Program-made: the position numbers and the translations under genes
The notes under the pieces: generated by a model
Told to the model about the DNA's origin: nothing
The model's database searches: none
What the model saw: the letters and a program-made list of their open reading frames with translations, nothing else
Source of the DNA: Paenarthrobacter nicotinovorans
Lineage (GTDB): Bacteria > Actinomycetota > Actinomycetes > Actinomycetales > Micrococcaceae
Reading direction: 5' to 3'
Assembly: GCF_007670255.1 (NCBI RefSeq)
Contig: NZ_SZVS01000001.1
Span: forward strand, 186,001-250,000
DNA length: 64,000 bases
In this document: piece after piece, positions 15,208 to 24,397 of the stretch
How the letters are laid out: the number at the start of each line of letters is the position of its first letter
Numbering within the stretch: position 1 is the first letter of the stretch

Positions 15208-16443
15208 GTGCTGGAAATCGGACTGACGGGCGGCATCGCCTCGGGGAAATCGTTGGTGGCCTCAAGGCTGCAGGAGCTGGGGGCTGTCCTCATCGACGCG
15301 GACATCCTCGCCCGGCAAGTGGTGGAACCTGGGACGCCTGGCTTGGAGCAGCTCGTCGAAGCATTCGGCCCTGACGTCCTGGACCAGGATGGCCGGCTCG
15401 ACAGGCCAAAGCTGGGCTCAATAGTATTTCGGGATCCGGCGCAACGCGAGGTCCTCAACGGCATCGTTCACCCGCTGGTGCGCCGGGAGGCGGCAGCCAT
15501 CATGGAAAACGCAGGCGCCGGAGATATCGTCGTGCAGGACATCCCCCTCCTGGTGGAGACCGGACAGGGCCACAACTTCCACTTGGTGGTGGTAGTGGAC
15601 GCGCCCGAACACGTGCGTGTCCAGCGCATGGTGGAGTTCCGGGGAATGGACCCTGAAGACGCCCGTTCCCGCATGGCGGCACAGGCTGGTCAGGCAGAAC
15701 GGAACGCCGCAGCTGATGTCATTCTTGAGAACGCGGGAAGCCCGGACGAGCTGCTGGCCTCGGTCGATGCGCTGTGGGAGCTCCGCCTGGTGCCTTTCGC
15801 GGACAACATCAGGCGCGGTGCCAGGGCAACCCGGACGGTGGGCCCGGTCATGGTGACGCCGGTGGGGGATTGGGCCGCGCAAGCCCAGCGTCTGGCCGGG
15901 CGCATCTTGGCGGCTGTTCCTGAAGCTTTGGCTGTGGACCACATCGGGTCGACCTCCGTGCCGGGACTGTCCGCGAAAGACGTTCTGGACCTCCAGCTGG
16001 CTGTGCCGGATCTGGCAACCGCGGACCGGATCTCACCCTTGCTGGCTGCGGCGGGCTTTCCGGCGGTTCCCGGGGTCAGGGAAGACACTCCAAAGCCCTC
16101 GCACCCTGATCCGGCAATGTGGCAGAAGCGGTTACATGCCAATGCTGATCCAGGCAGGCCCGTTAACCTGCATGTCCGTGCAGCCGGGTCAGCCGGTTGG
16201 CACTACGCGTTGCTGTTTCGCGATTGGTTGCGCGCAGATCCTTCAGCCCTGGCGCAGTACGAAGCCCTTAAGCGCCAGTTGGCGGCCGCCCACTCCGGCG
16301 ACAACGGGACAGCTGCGTACGCCGAGGCCAAGGAACCGTGGTTTACCACGGTTGCCTGGCCCGCAATGGAAGAGTGGGCCAACCGCACGGGCTGGACACC
16401 GCCGTCGTACGCATCTTCTGCTGTGCGCAAACGCGGACAGTAA
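15208..16443 (+). CDS. coaE: dephospho-CoA kinase fused to GrpB-like domain
   Basis: A 411-residue two-domain protein. Residues 1-200 are dephospho-CoA kinase, the last step of CoA synthesis, with P-loop GGIASGKS (about 8-15), the DADILARQVVEPG acceptor region and QDIPLLVE lid segment. Residues about 213-400 form a GrpB (UPF0157) nucleotidyltransferase-like domain with DHIGSTSVPGLSAKDVLDLQ. The same fusion is known in mycobacteria (Rv1631). The C-terminal domain's role is unclear; in M. tuberculosis it has been linked to kinase folding. Start GTG 15208; probably leaderless. Confidence 0.93.
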   Translation: MLEIGLTGGIASGKSLVASRLQELGAVLIDADILARQVVEPGTPGLEQLVEAFGPDVLDQDGRLDRPKLGSIVFRDPAQREVLNGIVHPLVRREAAAIMENAGAGDIVVQDIPLLVETGQGHNFHLVVVVDAPEHVRVQRMVEFRGMDPEDARSRMAAQAGQAERNAAADVILENAGSPDELLASVDALWELRLVPFADNIRRGARATRTVGPVMVTPVGDWAAQAQRLAGRILAAVPEALAVDHIGSTSVPGLSAKDVLDLQLAVPDLATADRISPLLAAAGFPAVPGVREDTPKPSHPDPAMWQKRLHANADPGRPVNLHVRAAGSAGWHYALLFRDWLRADPSALAQYEALKRQLAAAHSGDNGTAAYAEAKEPWFTTVAWPAMEEWANRTGWTPPSYASSAVRKRGQ

Positions 16444-16460
16444 CTGTCCTGGGGCGGGGG

Positions 16461-16466
16461 TAGATT
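16461..16466 (+). promoter_or_regulatory. uvrB -10 box
   Basis: TAGATT ends 6 bases before the uvrB ATG, with no ribosome-binding site between. No LexA-type palindrome is visible nearby. Confidence 0.55.
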
Positions 16467-16472
16467 TGATGC

Positions 16473-18572
16473 ATGAGCCTTGCCCAGGAAATCAACCGTG
16501 TTGTCGCGCCCTTTGAAGTTGTCAGTGACTATAAGCCTGCAGGTGACCAGCCAACGGCCATCGCGGAGCTGACCGAACGCATCAAGAACGGCGAAAAGGA
16601 TGTTGTCCTCCTGGGCGCCACCGGTACGGGTAAGAGCGCCACCACGGCCTGGCTCATCGAGCAGGTTCAGCGGCCAACGCTGGTGATGGTCCAAAACAAG
16701 ACCCTTGCCGCGCAGCTGGCCAACGAATTCCGGGAGCTGCTGCCAAACAATGCGGTTGAGTACTTCGTGTCGTACTACGACTACTACCAGCCGGAAGCCT
16801 ACGTCGCGCAGACTGACACGTTCATCGAAAAGGACTCCTCCATCAACGAGGAAGTCGAACGCTTGCGCCACTCCGCAACCAACGCCTTGTTGACCCGCCG
16901 CGACGTCGTGGTGGTGGCCACGGTCTCCTGCATCTACGGTCTGGGTACGCCGGAAGAGTACATTGCCGGCATGGTCACGCTGCGCAAGGGTGCGGAGATG
17001 AACCGCGACCATCTGCTGCGGAAGTTCGTGTCCATGCAGTATGCGCGCAACGATATGGACTTTCACCGGGGGACCTTCCGGGTCCGTGGCGACACCGTAG
17101 AAATCATTCCGATGTACGAAGAGCTGGCCATCAGGATCGAGTTCTTCGGCGATGAGATCGAGAACATCCAAACCCTTCATCCCTTGACCGGCGAGGTCAT
17201 CCGGGACGAGGAAGAGATGTACGTGTTTCCGGCGTCGCACTATGTCGCTGGTCCCGAGCGAATGGCCAGGGCCATCAAGCGGATCGAGGACGAACTCGCC
17301 GACCGCTTGAAAGTCCTTGAAGCCCAGAACAAGCTGGTGGAAGCACAGCGCCTGCGGATGCGAACCACCTATGACCTCGAAATGATGCAGCAGATGGGCT
17401 TCTGCAACGGCATTGAAAACTACTCGGTGCATATTGACGGCCGCGATCCCGGCACGGCACCGCACTGCCTCCTCGATTACTTCCCGGATGACTTCCTGCT
17501 GGTGGTAGACGAATCGCATGTCACCATTCCCCAGATCGGTGCAATGTACGAAGGCGACATGTCCCGCAAGCGCAACCTTGTGGACTTCGGTTTCCGCCTG
17601 CCCTCGGCCATGGATAACCGTCCGCTGAAATGGGATGAATTCCTGGAGCGCATCGGCCAGACGGTCTACCTTTCGGCCACGCCCGGCAAGTACGAGCTCG
17701 GCAAGGCCGATGGCTACGTCCAGCAGATCATCCGTCCCACCGGACTTATCGACCCGGAGGTCGTGGTTAAACCCACCAAGGGCCAGATCGACGATCTTCT
17801 CGGCGAGATCCGGATCCGTACGGAGAAGAACGAGCGTGTCCTTGTGACCACGCTGACCAAGCGGATGGCGGAAGACCTTACCGATTACCTGGTGGGCCAT
17901 GGCATCAAGGTTGAGTACCTGCACTCAGACGTCGACACGTTGAGGCGCGTGGAGCTCCTCCGTGAGCTCCGGATGGGCGTCTTTGATGTCCTGGTGGGCA
18001 TCAACCTGTTGAGGGAAGGCTTGGACCTTCCCGAAGTCTCCTTGGTGAGCATCCTCGACGCCGACAAGGAGGGCTTCCTGCGTTCCTCCACCTCCCTGAT
18101 CCAGACCATCGGCCGTGCCGCCCGTAACGTTTCCGGCCAGGTCCGTATGTACGCCGACAAAATCACCGACTCGATGGCGCACGCCATTGATGAGACGAAC
18201 CGTCGCCGTGCCATCCAGGTCAAATACAACACTGAACACGGTATCGACCCCCAGCCACTGCGCAAGAAGATCGCCGACATTACAGACCAGTTGGCCAAGG
18301 AAGACGCCGATACCCAAGAGCTGCTCAACAACAACAGGCTGGCCAAGGGCGGCAAACGTGGCAAGTCCGCTGCCAAGGGTGCCGCCACTGTCCGTCAGGA
18401 CGGCCTCGCCGCTGCTCCTGCCGAGGACCTGGTGGGCCTTATCGAACAGCTCACGGAACAAATGCATGGTGCCGCGGCCGAATTGCAATTCGAAGTAGCT
18501 GCAAGGATCCGTGACGAAGTCAAGGAGTTGAAGCGCGAATTACGCCAGATGCAAACCGCTGGCCACGCCTAG
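16473..18572 (+). CDS. uvrB: excinuclease ABC subunit B
   Basis: The 699-residue damage-verification helicase of nucleotide excision repair. Walker A is [11 protein letters not shown] (about 48-58), the damage-probing beta-hairpin [15 protein letters not shown] is near 94-108, and Walker [18 protein letters not shown] is near 345-361. The conserved [18 protein letters not shown] block marks the second motor domain. The C-terminal UVR domain (about 655-695, [19 protein letters not shown]) contacts UvrC. Start ATG 16473. Confidence 0.97.
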   Translation: MSLAQEINRVVAPFEVVSDYKPAGDQPTAIAELTERIKNGEKDVVLLGATGTGKSATTAWLIEQVQRPTLVMVQNKTLAAQLANEFRELLPNNAVEYFVSYYDYYQPEAYVAQTDTFIEKDSSINEEVERLRHSATNALLTRRDVVVVATVSCIYGLGTPEEYIAGMVTLRKGAEMNRDHLLRKFVSMQYARNDMDFHRGTFRVRGDTVEIIPMYEELAIRIEFFGDEIENIQTLHPLTGEVIRDEEEMYVFPASHYVAGPERMARAIKRIEDELADRLKVLEAQNKLVEAQRLRMRTTYDLEMMQQMGFCNGIENYSVHIDGRDPGTAPHCLLDYFPDDFLLVVDESHVTIPQIGAMYEGDMSRKRNLVDFGFRLPSAMDNRPLKWDEFLERIGQTVYLSATPGKYELGKADGYVQQIIRPTGLIDPEVVVKPTKGQIDDLLGEIRIRTEKNERVLVTTLTKRMAEDLTDYLVGHGIKVEYLHSDVDTLRRVELLRELRMGVFDVLVGINLLREGLDLPEVSLVSILDADKEGFLRSSTSLIQTIGRAARNVSGQVRMYADKITDSMAHAIDETNRRRAIQVKYNTEHGIDPQPLRKKIADITDQLAKEDADTQELLNNNRLAKGGKRGKSAAKGAATVRQDGLAAAPAEDLVGLIEQLTEQMHGAAAELQFEVAARIRDEVKELKRELRQMQTAGHA

Positions 18573-18580
18573 GGTATGGT

Positions 18581-18712
18581 TTAAGCCACGTAGGGGAGTA
18601 TCCCAAGCGCTAGATTCGTCAGCACGCAAGGCATGGTTGCCTCGCCGGGCCTAGCGGGTCACCATGTCAGAGCATCAAACGCTCCGCGGTGGCCGGAGAG
18701 ACTTACACCGTT
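18581..18712 (+). promoter_or_regulatory. yybP-ykoY manganese riboswitch upstream of terC
   Basis: The leader carries both hallmark blocks of the yybP-ykoY Mn2+ riboswitch: TAGGGGAGTA (18591-18600) near the 5' side and GGCCGGAGAGACTTA (18691-18705) at the 3' side. The intervening arm pairs CGCTAG (18608-18613) with CTAGCG (18651-18656). A TATGGT -10 box (18575-18580) sits just upstream. The next gene is a TerC/Alx-type transporter, a classic member of this regulon. Mn2+ binding should raise expression of the exporter. Confidence 0.85.
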
Positions 18713-18739
18713 TTCCCGTACCCTGCGAAAGGCCCTTTA

Positions 18740-19768
18740 ATGGAGCTCCCTGTCTGGTTCGAGGTCGGCTCGTTCGTCGTCCTCGGAATTATCCTGCTGA
18801 TCGACCTGCTTTTGGTGGTCAAGCGCCCTCACGAACCCTCAATGAAGGAAGCCGGCCTCTGGGTCGCCTTCTACGTGGCCCTGGCCATGGTGTTCGCCGG
18901 AGCCATGTTCTACTTCACGGGTCCCGAGTACGGCAGCCAGTTCATTGCGGGCTGGGTCACTGAGTACAGTCTCAGCATCGACAACCTGTTTGTCTTCATC
19001 ATCATCATGGCCCGCTTCGCTGTGCCCCGAAAGTACCAGCAGGAAGTGCTGATGGTGGGCATCATCATCGCGTTGGTCCTCCGCGGTATTTTCATCGCCC
19101 TCGGTGCCGTGGTCATCGAGCAGTTCAGCTGGGTGTTCTACATCTTCGGGGCCTTCCTGTTGTGGACCGCTTGGAAGCAGGCCAAGGATTCCGGTGAGGA
19201 TGAAGAAGAGGGTGCCGAGAACCCCTTGATCGGACGCCTCCGCAAGGTTCTTCCGATGTCGGAAAAGTTCGACGGCGGCAAGTTGCGTACCACTGTTGAC
19301 GGCAAGAAGGTCTTCACCCCCATGCTGATCGTCTTCGTGACCATTGGCCTGACCGACCTCCTGTTCGCCGTCGATTCGATCCCCGCGATCTTCGGCCTCA
19401 CGCAGAGCGCCTTCATCGTCTTTACGGCCAACATCTTCGCCCTGATGGGCCTCCGCCAGCTGTACTTCCTGCTCGGCGGTCTCATGACCCGTCTTGTGTA
19501 CTTGAAGCACGCGTTGTCGGTCATTTTGGCGTTCATCGGCGTCAAGCTGGTCCTGCACGCAATGCACGTCAACGAACTTCCCTTCATCAACGGCGGACAC
19601 CACATCGAATGGGCGCCGGAGATTCCCACCTACGTGTCGCTCGCGGTCATCGTCGGAACGATCGTCGTGGCAGTCGTGGCAAGCCTGCTCAGCCCGGCGG
19701 CCCGCCAGGCCAAGCTGGACGCCCGGCTGGAAGAAGACGCACGAAAGAGCATGAGCGAAGCAGAGTAA
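18740..19768 (+). CDS. TerC/Alx-family membrane protein, probable Mn exporter
   Basis: A 342-residue integral membrane protein of the TerC family with about eight transmembrane helices. The conserved acidic helices WVTEYSLSIDNLFVFIIIMA (about 75-94) and GLTDLLFAVDSIPAIFGLTQ (about 205-224) form the likely metal site. A charged cytoplasmic loop (KDSGEDEEEG) separates the two halves. I chose ATG 18740, preceded by GAAAGG at 18727-18732, because the in-frame GTG at 18689 lies inside the riboswitch. Riboswitch control points to Mn2+ export and protein metalation. Confidence 0.9.
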   Translation: MELPVWFEVGSFVVLGIILLIDLLLVVKRPHEPSMKEAGLWVAFYVALAMVFAGAMFYFTGPEYGSQFIAGWVTEYSLSIDNLFVFIIIMARFAVPRKYQQEVLMVGIIIALVLRGIFIALGAVVIEQFSWVFYIFGAFLLWTAWKQAKDSGEDEEEGAENPLIGRLRKVLPMSEKFDGGKLRTTVDGKKVFTPMLIVFVTIGLTDLLFAVDSIPAIFGLTQSAFIVFTANIFALMGLRQLYFLLGGLMTRLVYLKHALSVILAFIGVKLVLHAMHVNELPFINGGHHIEWAPEIPTYVSLAVIVGTIVVAVVASLLSPAARQAKLDARLEEDARKSMSEAE

Positions 19769-19789
19769 CTTCAGCGGAAGTTGTAGTCT
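19767..19789 (+). promoter_or_regulatory. MFS gene promoter with operator-like palindrome
   Basis: Inverted repeat AACTTC-AGCG-GAAGTT (19767-19782) ends one base before -10 TAGTCT (19784-19789), which is 6 bases before GTG 19796. The palindrome overlaps the terC stop codon and would block polymerase if bound. Confidence 0.5.
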
Positions 19790-19795
19790 CATCAC

Positions 19796-21124
19796 GTGAC
19801 TACCTCCTCAACTACGGCGCTGGACCCACACCGGGTCCAGCGCCGTACGGTTTTCCTGCTCAGTGCGTCCCAACTGCTCAGCGGTGTCGGAAACGGCGCC
19901 ACCTTGTCCATCGGCTCTTTGCTCGCCGTCGACCTCTCCGGATCTGAAGCGTGGGCAGGTTCCATTACGACGGTGCTGACGCTGGCGGCAGCCATTGCTG
20001 CCCTTCCCCTGGCACGGCTGGCGGAGGCCCGCGGGCGACGCGTGGGTCTGGTCACTGGCCTTGTTGCGGCAATGATGGGAGCACTTCTCTTCATCGTCGC
20101 CGTGATGACCAGGTCATTCCCCGTCCTGGTCCTGGGCGCCGCATTGCTGGGTTTGGGCACAGCAGCGAACCTCCAGGCACGCTTTGCCGCTGTCGACCTC
20201 GCGGAGCCGGAACGTCGGGGCAGGTCGCTGTCCACGGTGGTCTGGGCCATAACGATCGGGGCCGTTGCCGGGCCAAACCTCATTCAGCCGGGGGCCGTCG
20301 TGGGCCAGGCGCTGGGCCTGCCTCCCATCGCCGGTCCCTTCGTCTTCTCGGCTGCCGGCCTGCTGTTGGCCTCGGTCCTTCTGTTCCTGGGTTTGAGGCC
20401 GGACCCTTTGTTGCTTGCCCGAAGGCTGGCCTCCAGTGCAAAGGGCGGTGATGATTCCAATGGTCTGCCTCGCAGGGGAACTGTGGCGTCCGGATTGCGC
20501 GCGGTTCGTGCGTCCCGGCAGGCTGTGTTGTCACTTGCTGCGGTGGTCGCCGCCCACGGAGTGATGGTGGCCGTCATGTCGATGACGCCGCTTCACCTTC
20601 AGCAGCTGGTGGCAGGATCGCACGCCAGCCACCATGGGGGAAACACCGACGACACGGATGCCCTTGTGGTTATCGGGATTACCATCTCGCTTCACATAGC
20701 CGGCATGTTCGCGCTGTCCCCGCTGTGGGGGTGGCTGACGGACAGGGCAGGACGGCTTCAGACGATTGCCATGGGCCACGGCATGCTTTTACTGGCAGTC
20801 TTTATCGCGGGCTTGGGGCAGGACCAACCCGCGCTGGTGACTGCGGGGTTGGTCCTGCTGGGGCTGGGTTGGTCGGCGGCAACCATTGCGGGCTCCACAC
20901 TGCTTGCCGAGAGCGTGAGTCCCGATGCCCGGGTCACAGTCCAAGGAGTTTCGGACACCTTGATGGGTGCCGCGGGAGCGCTCGGCGGCGCAACCTCCGG
21001 TCTTCTTCTGGCCTGGATCGGCTACCAGGGACTCAACGTGGCGTCCAGCGTCGTGGTCGCGGCAGTTTTTGTCCTGGCACTCGTTGTGGCCCTCCGCGGG
21101 CGTGCCAGCGTCATCAGCAACTGA
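19796..21124 (+). CDS. MFS transporter
   Basis: A 442-residue major facilitator with about 12 transmembrane segments. The loop 2-3 motif appears as LARLAEARGRRVGLV (about 76-90), and the loop 8-9 equivalent is WGWLTDRAGRLQTIAM. A 25-residue insertion rich in His/Asp (ASHHGGNTDDTD) lies in the second half. It resembles drug or small-molecule exporters; the substrate is unknown. Start GTG 19796, probably leaderless. The gene ends 16 bases from the convergent hydrolase stop. Confidence 0.85.
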   Translation: MTTSSTTALDPHRVQRRTVFLLSASQLLSGVGNGATLSIGSLLAVDLSGSEAWAGSITTVLTLAAAIAALPLARLAEARGRRVGLVTGLVAAMMGALLFIVAVMTRSFPVLVLGAALLGLGTAANLQARFAAVDLAEPERRGRSLSTVVWAITIGAVAGPNLIQPGAVVGQALGLPPIAGPFVFSAAGLLLASVLLFLGLRPDPLLLARRLASSAKGGDDSNGLPRRGTVASGLRAVRASRQAVLSLAAVVAAHGVMVAVMSMTPLHLQQLVAGSHASHHGGNTDDTDALVVIGITISLHIAGMFALSPLWGWLTDRAGRLQTIAMGHGMLLLAVFIAGLGQDQPALVTAGLVLLGLGWSAATIAGSTLLAESVSPDARVTVQGVSDTLMGAAGALGGATSGLLLAWIGYQGLNVASSVVVAAVFVLALVVALRGRASVISN

Positions 21125-21140
21125 GGAACACTGGCCTCGG

Positions 21141-22478
21141 TCAGTGCGCGTTGCGGACCATGCCAAGGAGGCGCTTGAAAATCCCTTCGCCGTCCTCCGC
21201 GATACCGTCGTGGTGGAACTCCGAGGTGACCCATGCTTGGAGTCCGCGGACGGCCGCCGCGGTTTCAAGCGAGAGATCGTGGTCCACGTAAATGTCGTCC
21301 TGGTATACGGCGGCTGCAACAGGAACAGTGTTTGTGGCCAATACCGCTGTGTCGTACAGAGGCTCCCAGTCTTTGCGGGCTGCGAGAAGCTCTGCAACGT
21401 CACGCAGGGGCACGAGGGCCGGATCCTGCTCGAAGTACCAGGGATAGACCATCTCTCCCGTGAGCAGGGGCTGGTCGGCTCCCGGCTCGAATTCCGGGTA
21501 TTCGTCCAAAACCCGCCATGCTGCCCAGTTGGTGGCTTCGCCTTGGCCGTAGATGGATTCGTGCAGCACGGCGTACAGGGGGTTGCCGGCCCGGCTGACG
21601 AGGCTGCGCACCTGCTCAAGGAACGTTTCTGAGAGCCGTTGACCGTCGAGGGTCTCGATGAAGGCATCTTCCAGGAGGTAATGCAGCGAATCCACCCTGG
21701 TGTTGCCACCCAGGAACGAACCCACCATTTGGAACCTTTCCGGAGTCAACCTTTCACCGCTGGCGAGGAACTCAGGTGTCTGTTCCAAGTGCCGGACGAT
21801 CTTTGTGACCTTTTCACGGTCTTCCGGGTACCACTGGAAATACTCGGCATTACGGGCGGCAACGCGTTTGAATGTGGCCTGGTAAACGCGGTCTGCAGGT
21901 CCCTCCAGCGGGGCCAGGCCACCGGTGATGAGGACTTCGCGCAAGCCGGCAGGGGCGAAGGACAGATACGTCAATGCACAGAACCCGCCAAAGCTCTGGC
22001 CCATGACGCTCCAGGGACCTGAGCCGAGGACACCGCGGATGAATTCGGCATCGGCAACAATGGAATCGGCGCGGAAGTGGGCCAAATACTCCGCCTGGGC
22101 TGAGGCATCTCCGCGAAGCTCAAGCGACCGCTGCTCAACAGGCGTCGAAAGACCTGTGCCTCGTTGATCGAGCATCAGGATGCGGAATTCCCTTGCCGCG
22201 GCTTTCATCCAGCCGGCCAGGGACGTGATCCGGTTCCCCCTGCCGCCAGGACCACCTTGCAGGAACAACAACCAGGGAAGCTTTGCCGCTTCCTCCGCCG
22301 TGTGTGCGGTGGAGGAGTATTCCCGGGCGAAGACTGTGATCGTTTCGCCAATTTCCCCGTTGTTTGCGGGTGAATGCACCAAGGGCACCGTGAAATAGTG
22401 CTCGGCCGTGCGCACACCGCGGAATTCGTGGCGCGCCCGGATGGTGTGCTCCGGGGTGGGTGAGTGCGTCTCAGCCAC
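21141..22478 (-). CDS. alpha/beta hydrolase, prolyl aminopeptidase-like
   Basis: A 445-residue serine hydrolase of the proline iminopeptidase type. The oxyanion region LFLQGGPGGRG, the strand LMLDQRGTGLSTPVEQR and the nucleophile elbow VMGQSFGGFCALTY (Ser in GQSFGG) are all present. The catalytic His is probably in TSEFHHDGI near the C-terminus. The likely role is removal of N-terminal proline from peptides. I chose GTG 22478, which overlaps the upstream GNAT stop by 8 bases; this gives translational coupling. Confidence 0.88.
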   Translation of the reverse strand: MAETHSPTPEHTIRARHEFRGVRTAEHYFTVPLVHSPANNGEIGETITVFAREYSSTAHTAEEAAKLPWLLFLQGGPGGRGNRITSLAGWMKAAAREFRILMLDQRGTGLSTPVEQRSLELRGDASAQAEYLAHFRADSIVADAEFIRGVLGSGPWSVMGQSFGGFCALTYLSFAPAGLREVLITGGLAPLEGPADRVYQATFKRVAARNAEYFQWYPEDREKVTKIVRHLEQTPEFLASGERLTPERFQMVGSFLGGNTRVDSLHYLLEDAFIETLDGQRLSETFLEQVRSLVSRAGNPLYAVLHESIYGQGEATNWAAWRVLDEYPEFEPGADQPLLTGEMVYPWYFEQDPALVPLRDVAELLAARKDWEPLYDTAVLATNTVPVAAAVYQDDIYVDHDLSLETAAAVRGLQAWVTSEFHHDGIAEDGEGIFKRLLGMVRNAH

Positions 22479-22983
22479 GGGCAAACGACTCCTGAGCCTG
22501 GATGGTTGTTGCCCCAAACGATTCCAGGGCCTCTCCGGTGAGGCGGAACGTGGACCATTCCTCCATGGGAAAAGCGCCAAGCTTCTTGTAGAAGTTGATG
22601 GAGGGCTCGTTCCAGTTCAGGACGCTCCATTCAACGCGGGCGTAGCCACGCTCGACGGCGGTCGCGGCCAGGTGCTGCAGGAGTGCCTTGCCATGTCCTT
22701 CGCCACGGGCGTCGGGCTCGACGTAGAGGTCCTCAAGGTAGATCCCGTGGACACCTTCCCACGTGGAGTAGTTCAGGAACCACAGGGCAAATCCCTGCAC
22801 GGTTCCGGCTGCGTTTTCCGCGATCGTGGCGTAGACCCGCGGGTTCTCGCCAAAGAGCACTTCAGTGAGCTTCTCCGGTGTGTTCTTGACGGCATCCGGC
22901 TCCTTTTCGTAGATCGCAAGATCGTGGATCATACGCAGGATCGTGGGGACGTCTTCAACGGTAGCGTGGCGGATTACACTCAT
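22471..22983 (-). CDS. GNAT N-acetyltransferase (SSAT-like)
   Basis: A 170-residue GNAT protein. It begins MSVIRHATVEDVPTILRMI, has the acetyl-CoA pyrophosphate loop VEPDARGEGHGKALLQ (about 92-107), and WSVLNWNEPSINFYKKLGA near 120-138. The length and the YLEDLYVEP strand resemble diamine/spermidine acetyltransferases, but the substrate is not certain. On the minus strand a TAAGCT -10 box (complement of 22991-22996) lies 7 bases before the ATG. Its stop overlaps the hydrolase start. Confidence 0.88.
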   Translation of the reverse strand: MSVIRHATVEDVPTILRMIHDLAIYEKEPDAVKNTPEKLTEVLFGENPRVYATIAENAAGTVQGFALWFLNYSTWEGVHGIYLEDLYVEPDARGEGHGKALLQHLAATAVERGYARVEWSVLNWNEPSINFYKKLGAFPMEEWSTFRLTGEALESFGATTIQAQESFARG

Positions 22984-22990
22984 GCATTCG

Positions 22991-22996
22991 AGCTTA
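22991..22996 (-). promoter_or_regulatory. -10 box for GNAT gene
   Basis: TAAGCT on the minus strand, 7 bases before the ATG of the GNAT gene, giving this pair of genes its own probable leaderless promoter inside the minus-strand block. Confidence 0.45.
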
Positions 22997-23015
22997 CTAG
23001 CAGCAGCGAGGTGTC

Positions 23016-24386
23016 TTAGCGCCACGCAAGGACGGAGGATCCGTAGAGCACGGGAGGCCGCCGATAGTGCAGTTGAGCGCCATCCACCACCAAGGGCGGC
23101 TCCACGAAGCGGAGCGGGCCATAAGGGCTCGCGCACTCCCGTTCATCCGGTGGCTGCAGGACGCCAGTTGCATCTGCTCCATCAGCAGCAGGCAAGCTGA
23201 AGAGTTCCTCTGCAGTCCGCGCCAACGAGAGCGCGGCGATCCCTCCGGTACCCGTCCCGAGCCTTTGGGCCAAAAGTGCCAGGACGGCGGCGGCCACTCC
23301 GTAGCCCGTGGCGTGGTCAAGGGCCTGGACCGGCAGCGCTCCAGGCTTCCACCCGCCGTCGTCCTCTTGACCGTAAACCTCAGCGATACCGCAAGCCGCC
23401 TGCACCAGGCTGTCAAAGCCCCGCCGCCGTTGCCAGGGACCCTCTCTTCCCCAGGCGGACAATGTTGCGACCACCAGGTCTGGCTTATCGGCCAACAGGG
23501 CCTCAGCTCCGAGACCGAACCGGTCCAGGCTTCCGTTGCGGTAGCCCGACACCACGACATCTGCAGCGCCTGTCAGGCCACGGATGACCTCCAGCTGATC
23601 TGGATCGTCCACATCAGCCACGGCGGAACGTTTGTCGAAACCGCCGTCGACAAACGCCTCCTCCAATTCCGGAAGCTGCGGTGGGTCGATCCGCAGGACG
23701 TCGGCACCGAGGGCTCCCAGGAGCCTCGTGGCCGTGGGGCCAGCGATGACGCGCGTCAGGTCCAGGACCCTCAGTCCGGCGAGGGGCTGGAACGGCTCCC
23801 TGGACGGTCGCCACGTACTGGAGCGGCCCGGGGCGGGCGAACCTGACGAGGGCTCGAAGGTGATCCATGGACCGTTGCTGATTGCTGCATGCATGGGCGA
23901 CGCGAGCCAGTCCGCGCGGGTCCGGACAGCGGCCGCGACGCCGCGGTTGCCGTTGATGGCATTCTCCGCGGCCACGGACGTCATGGAGAGCAGCGCCTCG
24001 TCCACATCCTGCGGTGTGGTGGCGTTCAGCGCTTCCATGAGCCGCGCTGCGTGGTGCGGATAGTTGGCATGCAGGCGGATCCAGCCGTCAGCGGTGCGCC
24101 GGAAGCCCGACGCCGGCGCGAACCCTTGGGGTTTGGCCCCGTTGATCCTCAGGCGCCCCAGTGAATCGAAGGAGGCAGCAACAGCCCCGGATGACACTGA
24201 ATAGCGTCCGACGGAGCCGGTCAGGGCTTCAAGGGCGGTAGCTGCGGCCTGCACCGATCCCAGGGCAAGGCCCTCCACATCCAGGCCACCGTGCCACCAC
24301 TTTCGCAGTCCTGTGGTCGCGGCCGGGGTTACCGCCCGCAACGCCTCAAGGCTCCGCAGGCTGCTGGCCAGGTCCGGGACGTCCAT
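23016..24386 (-). CDS. CoA-transferase family III (CaiB/BaiF)
   Basis: A 456-residue protein with the class III CoA-transferase core: LAGLRVLDLTRVIAGPTATR (about 203-222), GADVLRIDPP and AVADVDDPDQLEVIRGL, and LVVATLSAWGREGPWQRRRG (about 303-322). The N-terminal 200 residues form a second, divergent half. Members move CoA between carboxylic acids by a ping-pong route with a catalytic Asp. The substrate cannot be read from the sequence. It follows the helicase gene by 11 bases on the same strand. Confidence 0.85.
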   Translation of the reverse strand: MDVPDLASSLRSLEALRAVTPAATTGLRKWWHGGLDVEGLALGSVQAAATALEALTGSVGRYSVSSGAVAASFDSLGRLRINGAKPQGFAPASGFRRTADGWIRLHANYPHHAARLMEALNATTPQDVDEALLSMTSVAAENAINGNRGVAAAVRTRADWLASPMHAAISNGPWITFEPSSGSPAPGRSSTWRPSREPFQPLAGLRVLDLTRVIAGPTATRLLGALGADVLRIDPPQLPELEEAFVDGGFDKRSAVADVDDPDQLEVIRGLTGAADVVVSGYRNGSLDRFGLGAEALLADKPDLVVATLSAWGREGPWQRRRGFDSLVQAACGIAEVYGQEDDGGWKPGALPVQALDHATGYGVAAAVLALLAQRLGTGTGGIAALSLARTAEELFSLPAADGADATGVLQPPDERECASPYGPLRFVEPPLVVDGAQLHYRRPPVLYGSSVLAWR

Positions 24387-24397
24387 TGCCCGACCGG

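Noticed and set aside
18689..18739. GTG 18689 as start of the TerC protein.
   Set aside because: It lies within the 3' conserved block of the manganese riboswitch; ATG 18740 has a ribosome-binding site.
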